The notes beneath the pieces were generated by a model. That model had not been told where the DNA came from. It made no database searches and was given only the letters and a program-made list of their open reading frames with translations. From Acanthosepion pharaonis (taxonomy: Eukaryota > Mollusca > Cephalopoda > Sepiida > Sepiidae): a stretch of 64,000 nucleotides of DNA. The position numbers and the translations under genes were made by a program. Location: positions 947,501 through 1,011,500 of the forward strand of contig CAHIKZ030003496.1 of the NCBI GenBank assembly GCA_903632075.3, given 5' to 3'. Shown here piece after piece: positions 27,901 to 40,181 of the stretch; position 1 is the first letter of the stretch; every line of letters starts with the position of its first letter.

Positions 27901-30450
27901 TATCATAATCAGTTTTGATGATGTCATTCAGTCTTAGTACATTCAGCTAGTGACTACCTTGATCTTGGTGTTTATGACACAAGATATCATAATCAATTTT
28001 GATGATGTCATTCAGTCTTAGTCCATTCAGCTAGTGACTACATTGATCTTGGTGTTTCTGACACAAGATATCATAATCAATTTTGATGATGTCATTAAGT
28101 CTCAGTGCATTCAGCTAGTGACTACATTGATCTTGGTGTTTATGACACAAGATATCATAATCAATTTTGATGATGTCATTCAGTTTTAGTCCATTCAGCT
28201 AATGACTACATTGATCTTGGTGTTTCTGACACAAGATATCCTAATCAATTGTGATGATGTCATTCAGTCTTAGTCCATTCAGCTAGTGATTACCTTGATC
28301 TTGGTGTTTATGACACAAGATATCATAATCAATTTTGATGATGTCATTCAGTCTTAGTCCATTCAGTTAGTGACTATATTGATCTTGGTGTTTCTGACAC
28401 AAGATATCATAATCAATTTTGATGATGTCATTCAGTTTTAGTCCATTCAGCTAATGACTACATTGATCTTGGTGTTTCTGACACAAGATAACCTAATCAA
28501 TTTTGATGATGTCATTCAGTCTTAGTCCATTCAGCTAGTGACTACATTGATCTTGGTCTTTTTGACACAAGATATAATAATCAATTTTGATGATGTCATT
28601 CAGTTTAGTCCATTCAGCTAATGACTACATTGATCTTGGTGTTTATGACACAAGATATCATAATCAATTTTGATGATGTCATTCAGTTTTTAGTCCATTC
28701 AGCTAATGACTACATTGATCTTGGTGTTTTGACACAAGATATCATAATCAATTTTGATGATGTCATTCAGTCTTAGTCCATTCAGCTAGTGACTACATTG
28801 ATCTTGGTGTTTTGACACAAGATAATCAATTTTGATGATGTCATTCAGTTTTCCATTCAGTCTAATGATTTTGATGATGTCATTGATCTTGGTTTTCTGA
28901 CACAAGATATCATAATCAATTTTGATGATGTCATTCAGTTTTAGTCCATTCAGCTAATGACTACATTGATCTTGGTGTTTCTGACACAAGATATCATAAT
29001 CAGTTTTGATGATGTCATTCAGTCTTAGTCCATTCAGCTAGTGACTACCTTGATCTTGGTGTTTCTGACACAAGATATCATAATCAATTTTGATGATGTC
29101 ATTCAGTCTTAGTCTATTCAGCTAATGACTACATTGATCTTGGTGTTTATGACACAAGATATCATAATCAATTTTGATGATGTCATTCAATCTTATTCCA
29201 TTCGGCTAGTGACTACATTGATCTTGGTATTTCTGACACAAGATATCATAATCAATTTTGATGATGTCATTCAGTCTTAGTCTATTCAGCTAATGACTAC
29301 ATTGATCTTGGTGTTTATGACACAAGATATCATAATCAATTTTGATGATGTCATTCAATCTTATTCCATTCAGCTAGTGACTACCATGATGTTGGTGTTT
29401 CTGACACAAGATATCATAATCAGTTTTGATGATGTCATTCAGTCTTAGTCCATTCAGCTAGTGACTACATTGATCTTGGTGTTTATGACACAAGATATCA
29501 TAATCAATTTTGATGATGTCATTCAGTCTTAGTCCATTCAGTTAGTGACTACATTGATCTTGGTGTTTCTGACACAAGATATCATAATCAATTTTGATGA
29601 TGTCATTCAGTCTTAGTCCATTCAGCTAGTGACTACATTGATCTTGGTGTTTATGACACAAGATATAATAATCAATTTTGATGATGTCATTCAGTTTTAG
29701 TCCATTCAGTTTGACTACATTGATCTTGGTGTTCCTGATTGATCTTGGAGATATCATAATCAATTTTGATGATGTCATTCAGTTTTAGTCCATTCAGCTA
29801 ATGACTACATTGATCTTGGTGTTTATGACACAAGATATCATAATCAATTTTGATGATGTCATTCAGTCTTAGTCCATTCAGCTAGTGACTACATTGATCT
29901 TGGTGTTTATGACACAAGATATCATAATCAATTTTGATGATGTCATTCAGTCTTAGTCCATTCAGCTAATGACTACATTGATCTTGGTGTTTATGACACA
30001 AGATATCATAATCAATTTTGATGATGTCATTCAGTCTTAGTCCATTCAGCTAGTGACTACATTGATCTTGGTGTTTATGACACAAGATATCATAATCAAT
30101 TTTGATGATGTCATTCAGTCTTAGTCCATTCAGCTAATGACTACATTGATCTTGGTGTTTATGACACAAGATATCATAATCAATTATGTCATTCAATTTT
30201 GATGATGTGACACAAGATATCATAATCAATTTTATGATGTCATTTCTTAGTCTATTCACCTAATGACTACATTGATCTTGGTGTTTATGACACAAGATAT
30301 CATAATCAATTTTGATGATGTCATTCAGTCTTAGTTCATTCAGCTAGTGACTACATTGATCTTGGTGTTTCTGACACAAGATATCATAATCAATTTTGAT
30401 GATGTCGTTGTCTTAGTCATTCAGCTAATGACTCATTGTTGATCTTGGCT
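16000..30450. repeat. Homogenised core of the satellite with scrambled units
   Basis: In this stretch most units are close to consensus, unlike the variant-rich edges. It also carries units with garbled insertions or truncations near 17,325, 17,358, 19,848, 19,978-20,035, 20,715-20,860, 22,045-22,180, 22,265-22,335, 24,220-24,290, 24,775-24,860, 25,285, 25,742, 28,800-28,890, 29,705-29,755 and 30,185-30,470. These patches are built from out-of-order pieces of the unit itself. They may be real local rearrangements or assembly consensus errors. Confidence 0.8.
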
Positions 30451-30479
30451 AGTGTTTCTTGGTGTTTATGACACAAGAT

Positions 30480-30820
30480 ATCATAATCAATTTTGATGAT
30501 GTCATTCAGTTTTAGTCCATTCTGCTATTGACTACATTGATCTTGGTGTTTCTGACACAAGATATCATAATCAATTTTGATAATGTCATTCAGTCTTAGT
30601 CCATTCAGCTAGTGGCTACATTGATCTTGGTGTTTATGACACGAGATATAAAAATCAATTTTGATGATGTCATTCAATCTTATTCCATTCAGCTAGTGAC
30701 TACCTTGATCTTGATGTTTATGACACAAGATATCTCAATCAATTTTGATGATGTAATTAAGTCTCAGTGCATTCAGCTAGTGACTACCTTGATCTTGGTG
30801 TTTCTGACACAAGATATCAT
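30480..30820 (+). repeat. Satellite segment duplicated at 34,180-34,520
   Basis: Shared rare variants (CATTCTGCTA, GATAATGTC, TATCTCAATC, GATGTAATTAAG) recur in order at an offset of exactly 3,696 bp, which is 44 units. Confidence 0.85.
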
Positions 30821-33800
30821 AATCAGTTTTGATGATGTCATTCAGTCTTAGTCCATTCAGCTAGTGACTACCTTGATCTTGGTGTTTATGACACAAGATA
30901 TCATAATCAATTTTGATGATGTCATTCAGTCTTAGTCCATTCAGTTAGAGACTACATTGATCTTGGTGTTTCTGACACAAGATATCATAATCAATTTTGA
31001 TGATGTCATTCACTCTTAGTCCATTCAGCTAATGACTACTTTGATCTTGGTGTTTCTGACACAAGATATCCTAATCAATTTTGATGATGTCATTAAGTCT
31101 CAGTGCATTCAGCTAGTGACTACCTTGATCTTGGTGTTTCTTACACAAGATATCATAATCAATTTTGATGATGTCATTCAGTCTTAGTCCATTCAGCTAA
31201 TGACTACATTGATCTCTGTGTTTATGACACAAGATATCATAATCAATTTTGATGATGTCATTCAGTCTTAGTCCATTCAGTTAGTGACTACATTGATCTT
31301 GGTGTTTATGACACAAGATATCATAATCAATTTTGATGATGTCATTCAGTTTTAGTCCATTCAGCTAATGACTACATTGATCTTGGTGTTTCTGACGCAA
31401 GATATCCTAATCAATTTTGATGATGTCATTAAGTCTCAGTGCATTCAGCTAGTGACTACCTTGATCTTGGTGTTTCTGACACAAGATATCATAATCAATT
31501 TTGATGATGTCATTCAGTCTTAGTCTATTCAGCTAATGACTACATTGATCTTGGTGTTTATGACACAAGATATCATAATCAATTTTGATGATGTCATTCA
31601 ATCTTATTCCATTCAGCTAGTGACTACCATGATGTTGGTGTTTCTGACACAAGATATCATAATCAATTTTGATGATGTCATTCAGTCTTAGTCCATTCAG
31701 CTAGTGACTACTTTGATCTTGGTGTTTATGACACAAGATATAATAATCAATTTTGATGATGTCATTCAGTTTTAGTCCATTCAGCTAATGACTACATTGA
31801 TCTTGGTGTTTCTGACACAAGATATAATAATCAATTTTGATGATGTCATTCAGTTTTAGTCCATTCAGCTAATGACTACATTGATCTTGGTGTTTCTGAC
31901 ACAAGATATCATAATCAATTTTGATGATGTCATTCAGTCTTAGTCCATTCAGTTAGTGACTACATTGATCTTGGTGTTTATGACACAAGATATCATAATC
32001 AATTTTGATGATGTCATTCAATCTTAGTCCATTCAGCTAGTGACTACATTGATCTTGGTGTTTATGACACAAGATATAATAATCAATTTTGATGATGTCA
32101 TTCAGTCTCAGTGCATTCAGCTTATGACTACATTGATCTTGGCGTTTCTGAAACAAGATATCATAAACAATTTTGATGATGTCATTCAGTCTTAGTCCAT
32201 TCAGTTAGTGACTACATTGATCTTGGTGTTTCTGACACAAGATATCATAATCAATTTTGATGATGTCATTCAATCATATTCCATTCAGCTAGTGACTACA
32301 TTGATCTTGGTGTTTATGACACAAGATATAATAATCAATTTTGATGATGTCATTCAGTCTTAGTCCATTCAGCTAGTGACTACATTGATCTTGGTGTTTA
32401 TGACACAAGATATAATAATCAATTTTGATGATGTCATTCAGTTTTAGTCCATTCAGCTAATGACTTCATTGATCTTGGTGTTTCTGACACAAGATATCAT
32501 AATCAATTTTGATGATGTCATTCAGTCTTAGTCCATTCAGCTAATGACTACATTGATCTTGGTGTTTATGACACAAGATATCATAATCAATTTTGATGAT
32601 GTCATTCAGTTTTAGTTCATTCAGCTAATGACTACATTGATCTTGGTGTTTGTGACACAAGATATCATAATCAATTTTGATGATGTCATTAAGTCCCAGT
32701 GCATTCAGCTAGTGACTACCTTGATCTTGGTGTTTCTGACACAAGATATCATAATCAATTTTGAGGATGTTATTCATTTTTAGTCTATTCAGCTAATGAC
32801 TACATTGATCTTAGTGTTTATGACACAAGATATCATAATCAATTTTGATGATGTCATTCAATCTTATTCCATTCAGCTAGTGACTACATTGATCTTGGTG
32901 TTTATGACACAAGATATCATAATCAATTTTGATGATGTCATTCAGTCTTAGTCTATTAAGCTAATGACTACATTGATCTTGGTGTTTATGACACAAGATA
33001 TCATAATCTATTTTGATGATGTCATTCAATCTTATTCCATTCAGCTAGTGACTACATTGATCTTGGTGTTTCTGACACAAGATATCATAATCAATTTTGA
33101 TGATGTCATTCAGTCTTAGTCTATTCAGCTAATGACTACATTGATCTTGGTGTTTATGACACAAGATATCATAATCAATTTTGATGATGTCATTCAATCT
33201 TATTCCATTCAGCTAGTGACTACCTTGATCTTGGTGTTTATGACACAAGATATCATAATCAGTTTTGATGATGTCATTCAGTCTTCGTCCATTCAGCTAG
33301 TGACTACCTTGATCTTGCTGTTTATGACACAAGATATCATAATCAATTTTGATGATGTCATTCAGTCTTAGTCCATTCAGTTAGTGACTACATTGATCTT
33401 GGTGTTTCTGACACAAGTTATCATAATCAATTTTGATGATGTCATTCAGTTTTAGTCCATTCAGCTAATGACTACATTGATCTTGGTGTTTCTGACACAA
33501 GATATCATAATCAATTTTGATGATGTCATTCAGTTTTAGTCCATTCAGCTAATGACTACATTGATCTTGGTGTTTATGACACAAGATATCATAATCAATT
33601 TTGATGATGTCATTCAGTCTTAGTCCATTTCGTTAGTGACTACATTGATCTTGGTGTTTATGACACAAGATATCATAATCAATTTTGATGATGTCATTCA
33701 GTCTCAGTGCATTCAGCTAATGACTACATTGATCTTGGCGTTTCTGAAACAAGATATCATAATCAATTTTGATGATGTCATTCAGTCTTAGTCTATTCAG

Positions 33801-36800
33801 CTAATGACTACATTGATCTTGGTGTTTATGACACAAGATATCATAATCAATTTTGATGATGTCATTCAATCTTATTCCATTCAGCTAGTGACTACATTGA
33901 TCTTGGTGTTTCTGACACAAGATATCATAATCAATTTTGATGATGTCATTCAGTCTTAGTCTATTCAGCTAATGACTACATTGATCTTGGTGTTTATGAC
34001 ACAAGATATCATAATCAATTTCGATGATGTCATTCAATCTTATTCCATTTAGCTATTGACTACCTTGATCTTGGTGTTTCTGACACAAGATATCATAATC
34101 AATTTTGATGATGTCGTTCAGTCTTAGTCCATTCAGCTAGTGACTACATTGATCTTGGTGTTTATGACACAAGATATAATAATCAATTTTGATGATGTCA
34201 TTCAGTTTTAGTCCATTCTGCTAATGACTACATTGATCTTGGTGTTTCTGACACAAGATATCATAATCAATTTTGATAATGTCATTCAGTCTTAGTCCAT
34301 TCAGCTAGTGATTACATTGATCTTGGTGTTTATGACACAAGATATAATAATCAATTTTGATGATGTCATTCAATCTTATTCCATTCAGCTAGTGACTACC
34401 TTGATCTTGATGTTTATGACACAAGATATCTCAATCAATTTTGATGATGTAATTAAGTCTCAGTGCATTCAGCTAGTGACTACCTTGATCTTGGTGTTTC
34501 TGACACAAGATATCATAATCAATTTTGATGATGTCATTCAGTCTTATTCTATTCAGCTAATGACTACATTGATCTTGGTGTTTGTGACATAAGATATAAT
34601 AATCAATTTTGATGATGTCATTCAGTCTTAGTCCATTCGGCTAGTGACTACCTTGATCTTGATGTTTCTGACACAAGATATCATAATCAATTTTGATGAT
34701 GTCATTCAGTCTTAGTCCATTCAGCTAATGACTACCTTGATCTTGGTGTTTCTGACACAAGATATCATAATCAATTTTGATGATGTCATTAAGTCTCAGT
34801 GCATTCAGCTAGTGACTACCTTGATCTTGGTGTTTATGACACAAGATATCATAATCAATTTTGATGATGTCATTCAATCTTATTCCATTCAGCTAGTGAC
34901 TACCTTGATCTTGGTGTTTCTGACACAAGATATCATAATCAGTTTTGATGATGTCATTCAGTCTTAGTCCATTCAGCTAGTGACTACCTTGATCTTGGTG
35001 TTTATGACACAAGATATCATAATCAATTTTGATGATGTCATTCAATCTTATTCCATTCAGCTAGTGACTACATTGGTCTTGGTGTTTATGACACAAGATA
35101 TCATAATCAATTTTGATGATGTCATTCAGTCTTGGTCTATTCAGCTAATGACTACATTGATCTTGGTGTTTATGACACAAGATATCATAATCAATTTTGA
35201 TGATGTCATTCAATCTTATTCCATTCAGCTAGTGACTACATTGATCTTGGTGTTTATGACACAAGATATCATAATCAATTTTGATGATTTCATTCAATCT
35301 TATTCCATTCAGCTAGTGACTACATTGATCTTGGTGTTTCTGACACAAGATATCATAATCAGTTTTGATGATGTCATTCAGTCTTAGTCCATTCAGCTAG
35401 TGACTACTTTGATCTTGGTGTTTATGACACAAGATATCATAATCAATTTTGATGATGTCATTCAGTCTTAGTCCATTCAGTTAGTGACTACATTGATCTT
35501 GGTGTTTATGACACAAGATATCATAATCAATTTTGATGATGTCATTCAGTCTTAGTCCATTCAGCTAGTGACTACATTGATCTTGGTGTTTATGACACAA
35601 GATATAATAATCAATTTTGATGATGTTATTCAGTTTTAGTCCATTCAGCTAATGACTACATTGATCTTGGTGTTTCTCACACAAAATATCATAATCAATT
35701 TTGATGATGTCATTAAGTCTCAGTTCATTCAGCTAGTGACTACCTTGATCTTGGTGTTTCTGACACAAGATATCATAATCAATTTTGATGATGTCATTCA
35801 GTCTTAGTCTATTAAGCTAATGACTACATTGATCTTGGTGTTTATGACACAAGATATCATAATCAATTTTGATGATGTCATTCTGTCTTAGTCCATTCAG
35901 CTAATGACTACCTTGATCTTGGTGTTTATGACACAAGATATCATAATCAATTTTGATGATGTCATTCAGTCTCAGTGCATTCAGCTAGTGACTACCTTGA
36001 TCTTGGTGTTTCTGACACAAGATATCATAATCAATTTTGATGATGTCATTCAGTCTTAGTCCATTCAGCTAATGACTACCTTGATCTTGGTGTTTATGAC
36101 ACAAGATATCATAATCAATTTTGATGATGTCATTCAGTCTTAGTCCATTCAGCTAATGACTACCTTGATCTTGGTGTTTATGACACAAGATATCATAATC
36201 AATTTTGATGATGTCATTCAGTCTTAGTCCATTCAGCTAATGACTACATTGATCTTGGTGTTTCTGACACAAGATATCATAATCAATTTTGATGATGTCA
36301 TTCAGTCTTAGTGCATTCAGCTAATGACTACATTGATCTTGGTGTTTATGACACAAGATATCATAATCAATTTTGATGATGTCATTCAGTCTTAGTCCAT
36401 TCAGCTAGTGACTACCTTGATCTTGATGTTTATGACACAAGATATCTTAATCAATTTTGATGATGTCATTCAGTCTTAGTCCATTCAGCTAATGACTACA
36501 TTGATCTTGGTGTTTATGACACAAGATATCATAATCAATTTTGATGGTGTCATTCAGTCTTAGTCTATTCAGCTAATGACTACCTTGATCTTGGTGTTTA
36601 TGACACAAGATATCATAATCAATTTTGATGATGTCATTCAATCTTATTCCATTCAGCTAGTGACTACCTTGATCTTGATGTTTCTGACACAAGATATCAT
36701 AATCAATTTTGATGATGTCATTCAGTCTTAGTCCATTCAGCTAATGACTACATTGATCTTGGTGTTTATGACACAAGATATCATAATCAATTTTGATGAT

Positions 36801-37338
36801 GTCATTCAGTCTTAGTCTATTCAGCTAATGACTACATTGATCTTGGTGTTTCTGACACAATATATCATAATCAATTTTGATGATGTCATTCAGTCTTAGT
36901 CCATTCAGCTTATGACTACCTTGATCTTCGTGTTTATGACACAAGATATCATAATCAATTTTGATGATGTCATTCAGTCTTAGCCCATTCAGCTAATGAC
37001 TACCTTGATCTTGGTGTTTCTGACACAAGATATCATAATCAATTTTGATGATGTCATTCAGTCTTAGTCTATTCAGTTAGTGACTACCTTGATCTTGGTG
37101 TTTATGACACAAGATATCATAATCAATGATCAGTCTTAGTCTGAAAGTTTCTCTGCTGTTGAGGTCTTATTTATTTCTTCTTCTAATGGAAACATTCACA
37201 ACAACCCAAAATCCAGATTCCACCATCCATGTGGTCGCGAAAGAAATGATGTAGGGAAAGAAATGGCTACAATTTTTTGTAGCTGCGATTTCACTGTGGG
37301 CCACTAGAAATCCACTTGGGCCACCTTGGAAATCATTG

Positions 37339-37346
37339 ATCTACAA
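37339..37346. repeat. Right target-site duplication of the hAT-like element
   Basis: ATCTACAA follows the CATTG terminus of the right arm and pairs with ATCTTCAA at 4,309-4,316. Confidence 0.75.
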
Positions 37347-37697
37347 TGTCATTGGTCCTGACCAGATATCTCTGTATCAGTCACTTTCTCATCGTCGTAA
37401 TGTAACTTGCTCGTCATTTTGCAGTTGAAATGGCTAGATGTAACCGCAAGTTCTGTGCTAACAGTTTCTTCACTCGCACTTCTCACTCGCGGAAATCTTT
37501 TTCGTCTACTTGCTTTCCAGCCAACGTTCATCTTCAAAAGTTTAAATGTAATGTCAATCGTCATCTTCTGACTCCGTAGTTCCTTTTCTTTTATTCTTCT
37601 CTTTCACTTACTGAACTTTTCTTTTTCTCTTATCCTCTAATATTCAGTAACTCCCCTTGTGTCTTAGTGGCTTTATTGCCTTGCTCGTGGTGACATG

Positions 37698-37699
<2 letters not shown>
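37347..37699 (+). pseudogene. Jockey/CR1-like LINE, 3' part of the interrupted ORF
   Basis: The frame resumes with NVIGPDQISLYQSLSHRRNV, matching the related antisense copy near 60,880-60,960 (NVIGQDM...SLSHRRNV). After a gap or frameshift it reads NSFFTRTSHSRKSFSS, then CFPANVHLQKFKCNVNRHLL and a TAG at 37,577-37,579. That is the usual C-terminal end of this LINE group (FF-R-T-S-x-x-W-x-S-L-P ... CFP-x-x-x-x-L-x-x-F-K-x-x-V-N-R-H-L). A short 3' UTR runs to the (TA)n tract at 37,700, which probably grew at the LINE tail. Confidence 0.85.
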
Positions 37700-37728
<29 letters not shown>

Positions 37729-37817
37729 AAATAATTTTGACTCAAAGAGATAAAGAATAAAGAATATTTATCGACAATAACTTCTTACTTTTAAATTCAA
37801 AACGTGCAATTTAAGCA

Positions 37818-37890
<73 letters not shown>
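37700..37890. repeat. Two (TA)n microsatellites
   Basis: (TA)n at 37,700-37,726 and a longer run at 37,820-37,887 are separated by about 90 bp of unassigned AT-rich DNA. Confidence 0.95.
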
Positions 37891-37894
<4 letters not shown>

Positions 37895-38727
37895 TTCATT
37901 CACTCAATTCAGATATTTTAGCCTTGGCAATATTTATAAGGGTCCTCCTTTCTCGTATAACTGCTGTTCAAGACGTACAATAAATCTACGTTCTCGTTTT
38001 GAGAAAAAGATATGTATATATATCGATAGTCTCCTAATGCTGTCACTGTAGACTTCTGTCTTGTAAGGGTGCATGGTTGGGTGGAGGTGGGAATCATCGT
38101 GATTCGATATATGGCCACTTGAGTTGATTCTTTTCCTTTGCAACTGACGAGTGAATTCTGCCGATAGCTAATGTTGGATAGAAGAAATCATGGTAATCGC
38201 TCCGTTGGAATTTTGTCAAAGTGTTCATTCCTTCCTCAGAACACTTCAAGATATAACATGAAGCATAGTTTTGGTAACAGCCATGATAATCATTTGAAAA
38301 TGGGAAAAGATAGATAGATGGATATATAGATAGATATGAACAGATTGAGATAGATAGATAGATAGATATGAACATAAATTTATGTGACTAGAATTTAAAT
38401 AAATGGCGTTACTTTGTCCAATTTTAACCAATTTTTGTAGATTGTACCTTATTTCTTGGCTTAACACTTTCTATGTGTTTTAATTGATAGATTTAGTTTC
38501 CTCTACATTAATTTCAAAGACTTCACCTTAATTCTGAGTGAAATCTTGGGCTAAAAATACTAAATTCTAGAGGAAAAAAAAGGTTGAGTTTTAACGAATT
38601 TGTAATGAAGTTTACGAAAACTGTGAAACCGGAATCTTAAGGTCTCCTGAAATAGCAAATGATTCCTTAACAAAAAACTAAACGAAATCTTAAAAAAAAT
38701 AAAAACATGAGAATTTCGTTAGAAATA
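37891..38727. other. Unassigned DNA with a (GATA)n tract
   Basis: An imperfect GATA/TAGATA microsatellite lies at about 38,309-38,372. The remainder is AT-rich and shows no protein motif or terminal repeats. Minus-strand frames across the GATA tract are repeat artefacts. Confidence 0.6.
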
Positions 38728-39190
38728 AAAGAGTGCTGAACTGTTATTTAATACCCATCCTCTTGTACGGCAGTGAATGCTGGACAATTTCCTAACTAAT
38801 GAAGAAGAGACTTGAGGAAACAAAGAGGTGCTGCTACAGAAGGAAGCTGAGAATACGTTAGGATAAGCGTGTATGCAACGAGGAAAATTTTAAGGAAAAC
38901 GGAAACAAAAAGGTAGAATTATTCTTAAAATCAGACGGTTGAAATTTCTAAGACGCATAATGAGAAAAAACGGCTCAGAAAATTTGACACTCACAAGACA
39001 TATAGAATAGAACCAGAACAAAGGAAAACAACGAGAAGTCTGCTAAGTGTAAACGAATGGCAAAACAAGGAGGGGGGATGGCAAAATGTAAAATAACAAA
39101 CACTGTTAACAGCGGTAAAAGAAACGAAGTTGTGGAGAGGCATGATCACCTATGTCCTAAAATGGCGTCACGAAGAAGAACTGAAATAGT
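38728..39190 (+). pseudogene. RTE-like LINE 3' end, heavily decayed
   Basis: This parallels the better copy at 48,650-49,130. It reads LIPILLYGSECWTIS, then MKKRLEETKRCCYRRKLRI, and ends with the antisense-recognisable tail GTGGAGAGGCATGATCACC (W-R-x-M-I family ending). Stops and frameshifts occur every 20-30 codons. The motif YGSECWT follows the reverse transcriptase palm in RTE elements. No catalytic residues are included. Confidence 0.75.
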
Positions 39191-39479
39191 TTTATAAAAG
39201 TGTGGACTCCATGGATGAATTGGTAATGCCGTGATTTGAATCTTCAATGATTTATTCCATAGTCGTGGCCTTGCGTCAGATTAAACTATACACCCTCATC
39301 TCGTTCTTCAATTACGCTGCCATAATCACTTCTCTTCTTGTGGTCTGTTATTTGAGTTTGAAAAGAAACTGTTATTCCCGTCTGTTTCTTAAGTGCAAAC
39401 GAACTTTCGGCAGACCAGTCGCCATTTTCAATGAAATATTAATTTACACCGATCGCATTTTTCGCATTTGTTGATTTTT
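39191..39479. other. Unassigned DNA
   Basis: A 75-codon plus-strand frame (39,247-39,474) has no motif I recognise. Nothing else is visible. Confidence 0.4.
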
Positions 39480-39948
39480 CTTGTCGTTCGGAGTTTACCA
39501 TTTTGAGTCCTTGATTCACAAACACCATTCTTTCTTTTCCGTTTCCTTCTCCATTACATTCTTCTCATTAAATTTCTTTTTTATATCTTTATTTTTTTTT
39601 TCCATTTTGATTCCTTTTCTTCTTTTTGTTTTCTTTTACTTCTTTTCAATAATTTTCACTTCTTTTCTTTGCAGCTTTCGTTTTTCTCTCATTTTTTTTA
39701 AAAATTCCTCTCCTTTTTTATCGCTTTCAGGTTTTCTTTCTGTTAATTCTTTTCTCTTTCAATCTCTTTTTCTTCTTTTCTGAAATTTTTCTTCTCTTTT
39801 CATTTTCTTTCTTTCTTTCTTTTTCCCCCTTTTCCTTTATTTTTAATCGTTTACTTTTTATTTTGTTTTTATTACCTCGTCTTCCTTTCTTTCTTTCTTT
39901 CCTTCTTTCTTTCTTTACACTTGTATAACATTCAGAGTTTACTCCTCT

Positions 39949-39980
<32 letters not shown>

Positions 39981-40129
39981 TCACTTTCTTTATTTCTTTC
40001 TTTTTCTCTCTTTTTCTTTATTTTTAACCGCTTACTTTTTATTTTGTTTTTATTACCTCGTCTTCCTTTCTTTCTTTCTTTCCTTCTTTCTTTCTTTTCA
40101 CTTGTATAACATTCAGAGTTTACTCCGCT

Positions 40130-40181
<52 letters not shown>

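Larger units (their letters stand above)
4414..37137. repeat. 84-bp satellite array, about 390 copies
   Basis: A head-to-tail tandem array of an 84-bp unit runs without interruption for about 32.7 kb. Landmarks in each unit are TTGATCTTGGTGTTT, GACACAAGATATCATAATC and TTTTGATGATGTCATT. Common variant sites are CTAATG/CTAGTG/TTAGTG, TTTATG/TTTCTG, GATATC/GATATA, and the junction CAGTCTTAGTCC, CAATCTTATTCC, AAGTCTCAGTGC or CAGTTTTAGTCC. Almost every unit holds one EcoRV site (GATATC), so digestion should give an 84-bp ladder. Because 84 is 28 codons, one plus-strand frame is closed only by TAG at the junction. Runs of units with TAT or CAG there make false 79-135-residue ORFs. There are no spacers and no coding signal. 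The left edge has a degenerate unit; the right edge breaks off mid-unit at about 37,130. Confidence 0.99.
4317..37338. mobile_element. hAT-like DNA transposon swollen to 33 kb by an internal satellite
   Basis: The left terminus begins CAGTGCTTCTCAACCTTTTT, the typical hAT end (CAGNGNTTCTCAAAC/ACC). The right terminus, read inward on the minus strand, begins CAATGATTTCCAAGGTGG, a weaker but recognisable partner matching at about 9 of the first 15 positions. An 8-bp duplication (ATCTTCAA/ATCTACAA) flanks the pair, and removing everything between rejoins a LINE reading frame in register, which supports the boundaries independently of the termini. The left arm is about 100 bp (4,317-4,413) and the right arm about 200 bp (37,138-37,338). 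The right arm includes a GCTACAA/TTGTAGC hairpin near 37,270. No transposase is present, so the element is non-autonomous. An alternative is a satellite that invaded an older insertion. Confidence 0.75.

Noticed and set aside
4477..35387. Numerous open frames of 79-135 residues with the repeat TTLILVFMTQDIIINF
   Set aside because: They are one frame of the 84-bp satellite, closed only by a junction TAG, with no independent coding signal.
4414..37137. CRISPR-like regular array
   Set aside because: The whole 84-bp period is repeated with no unique spacers, the host looks animal, and no cas-like gene exists.
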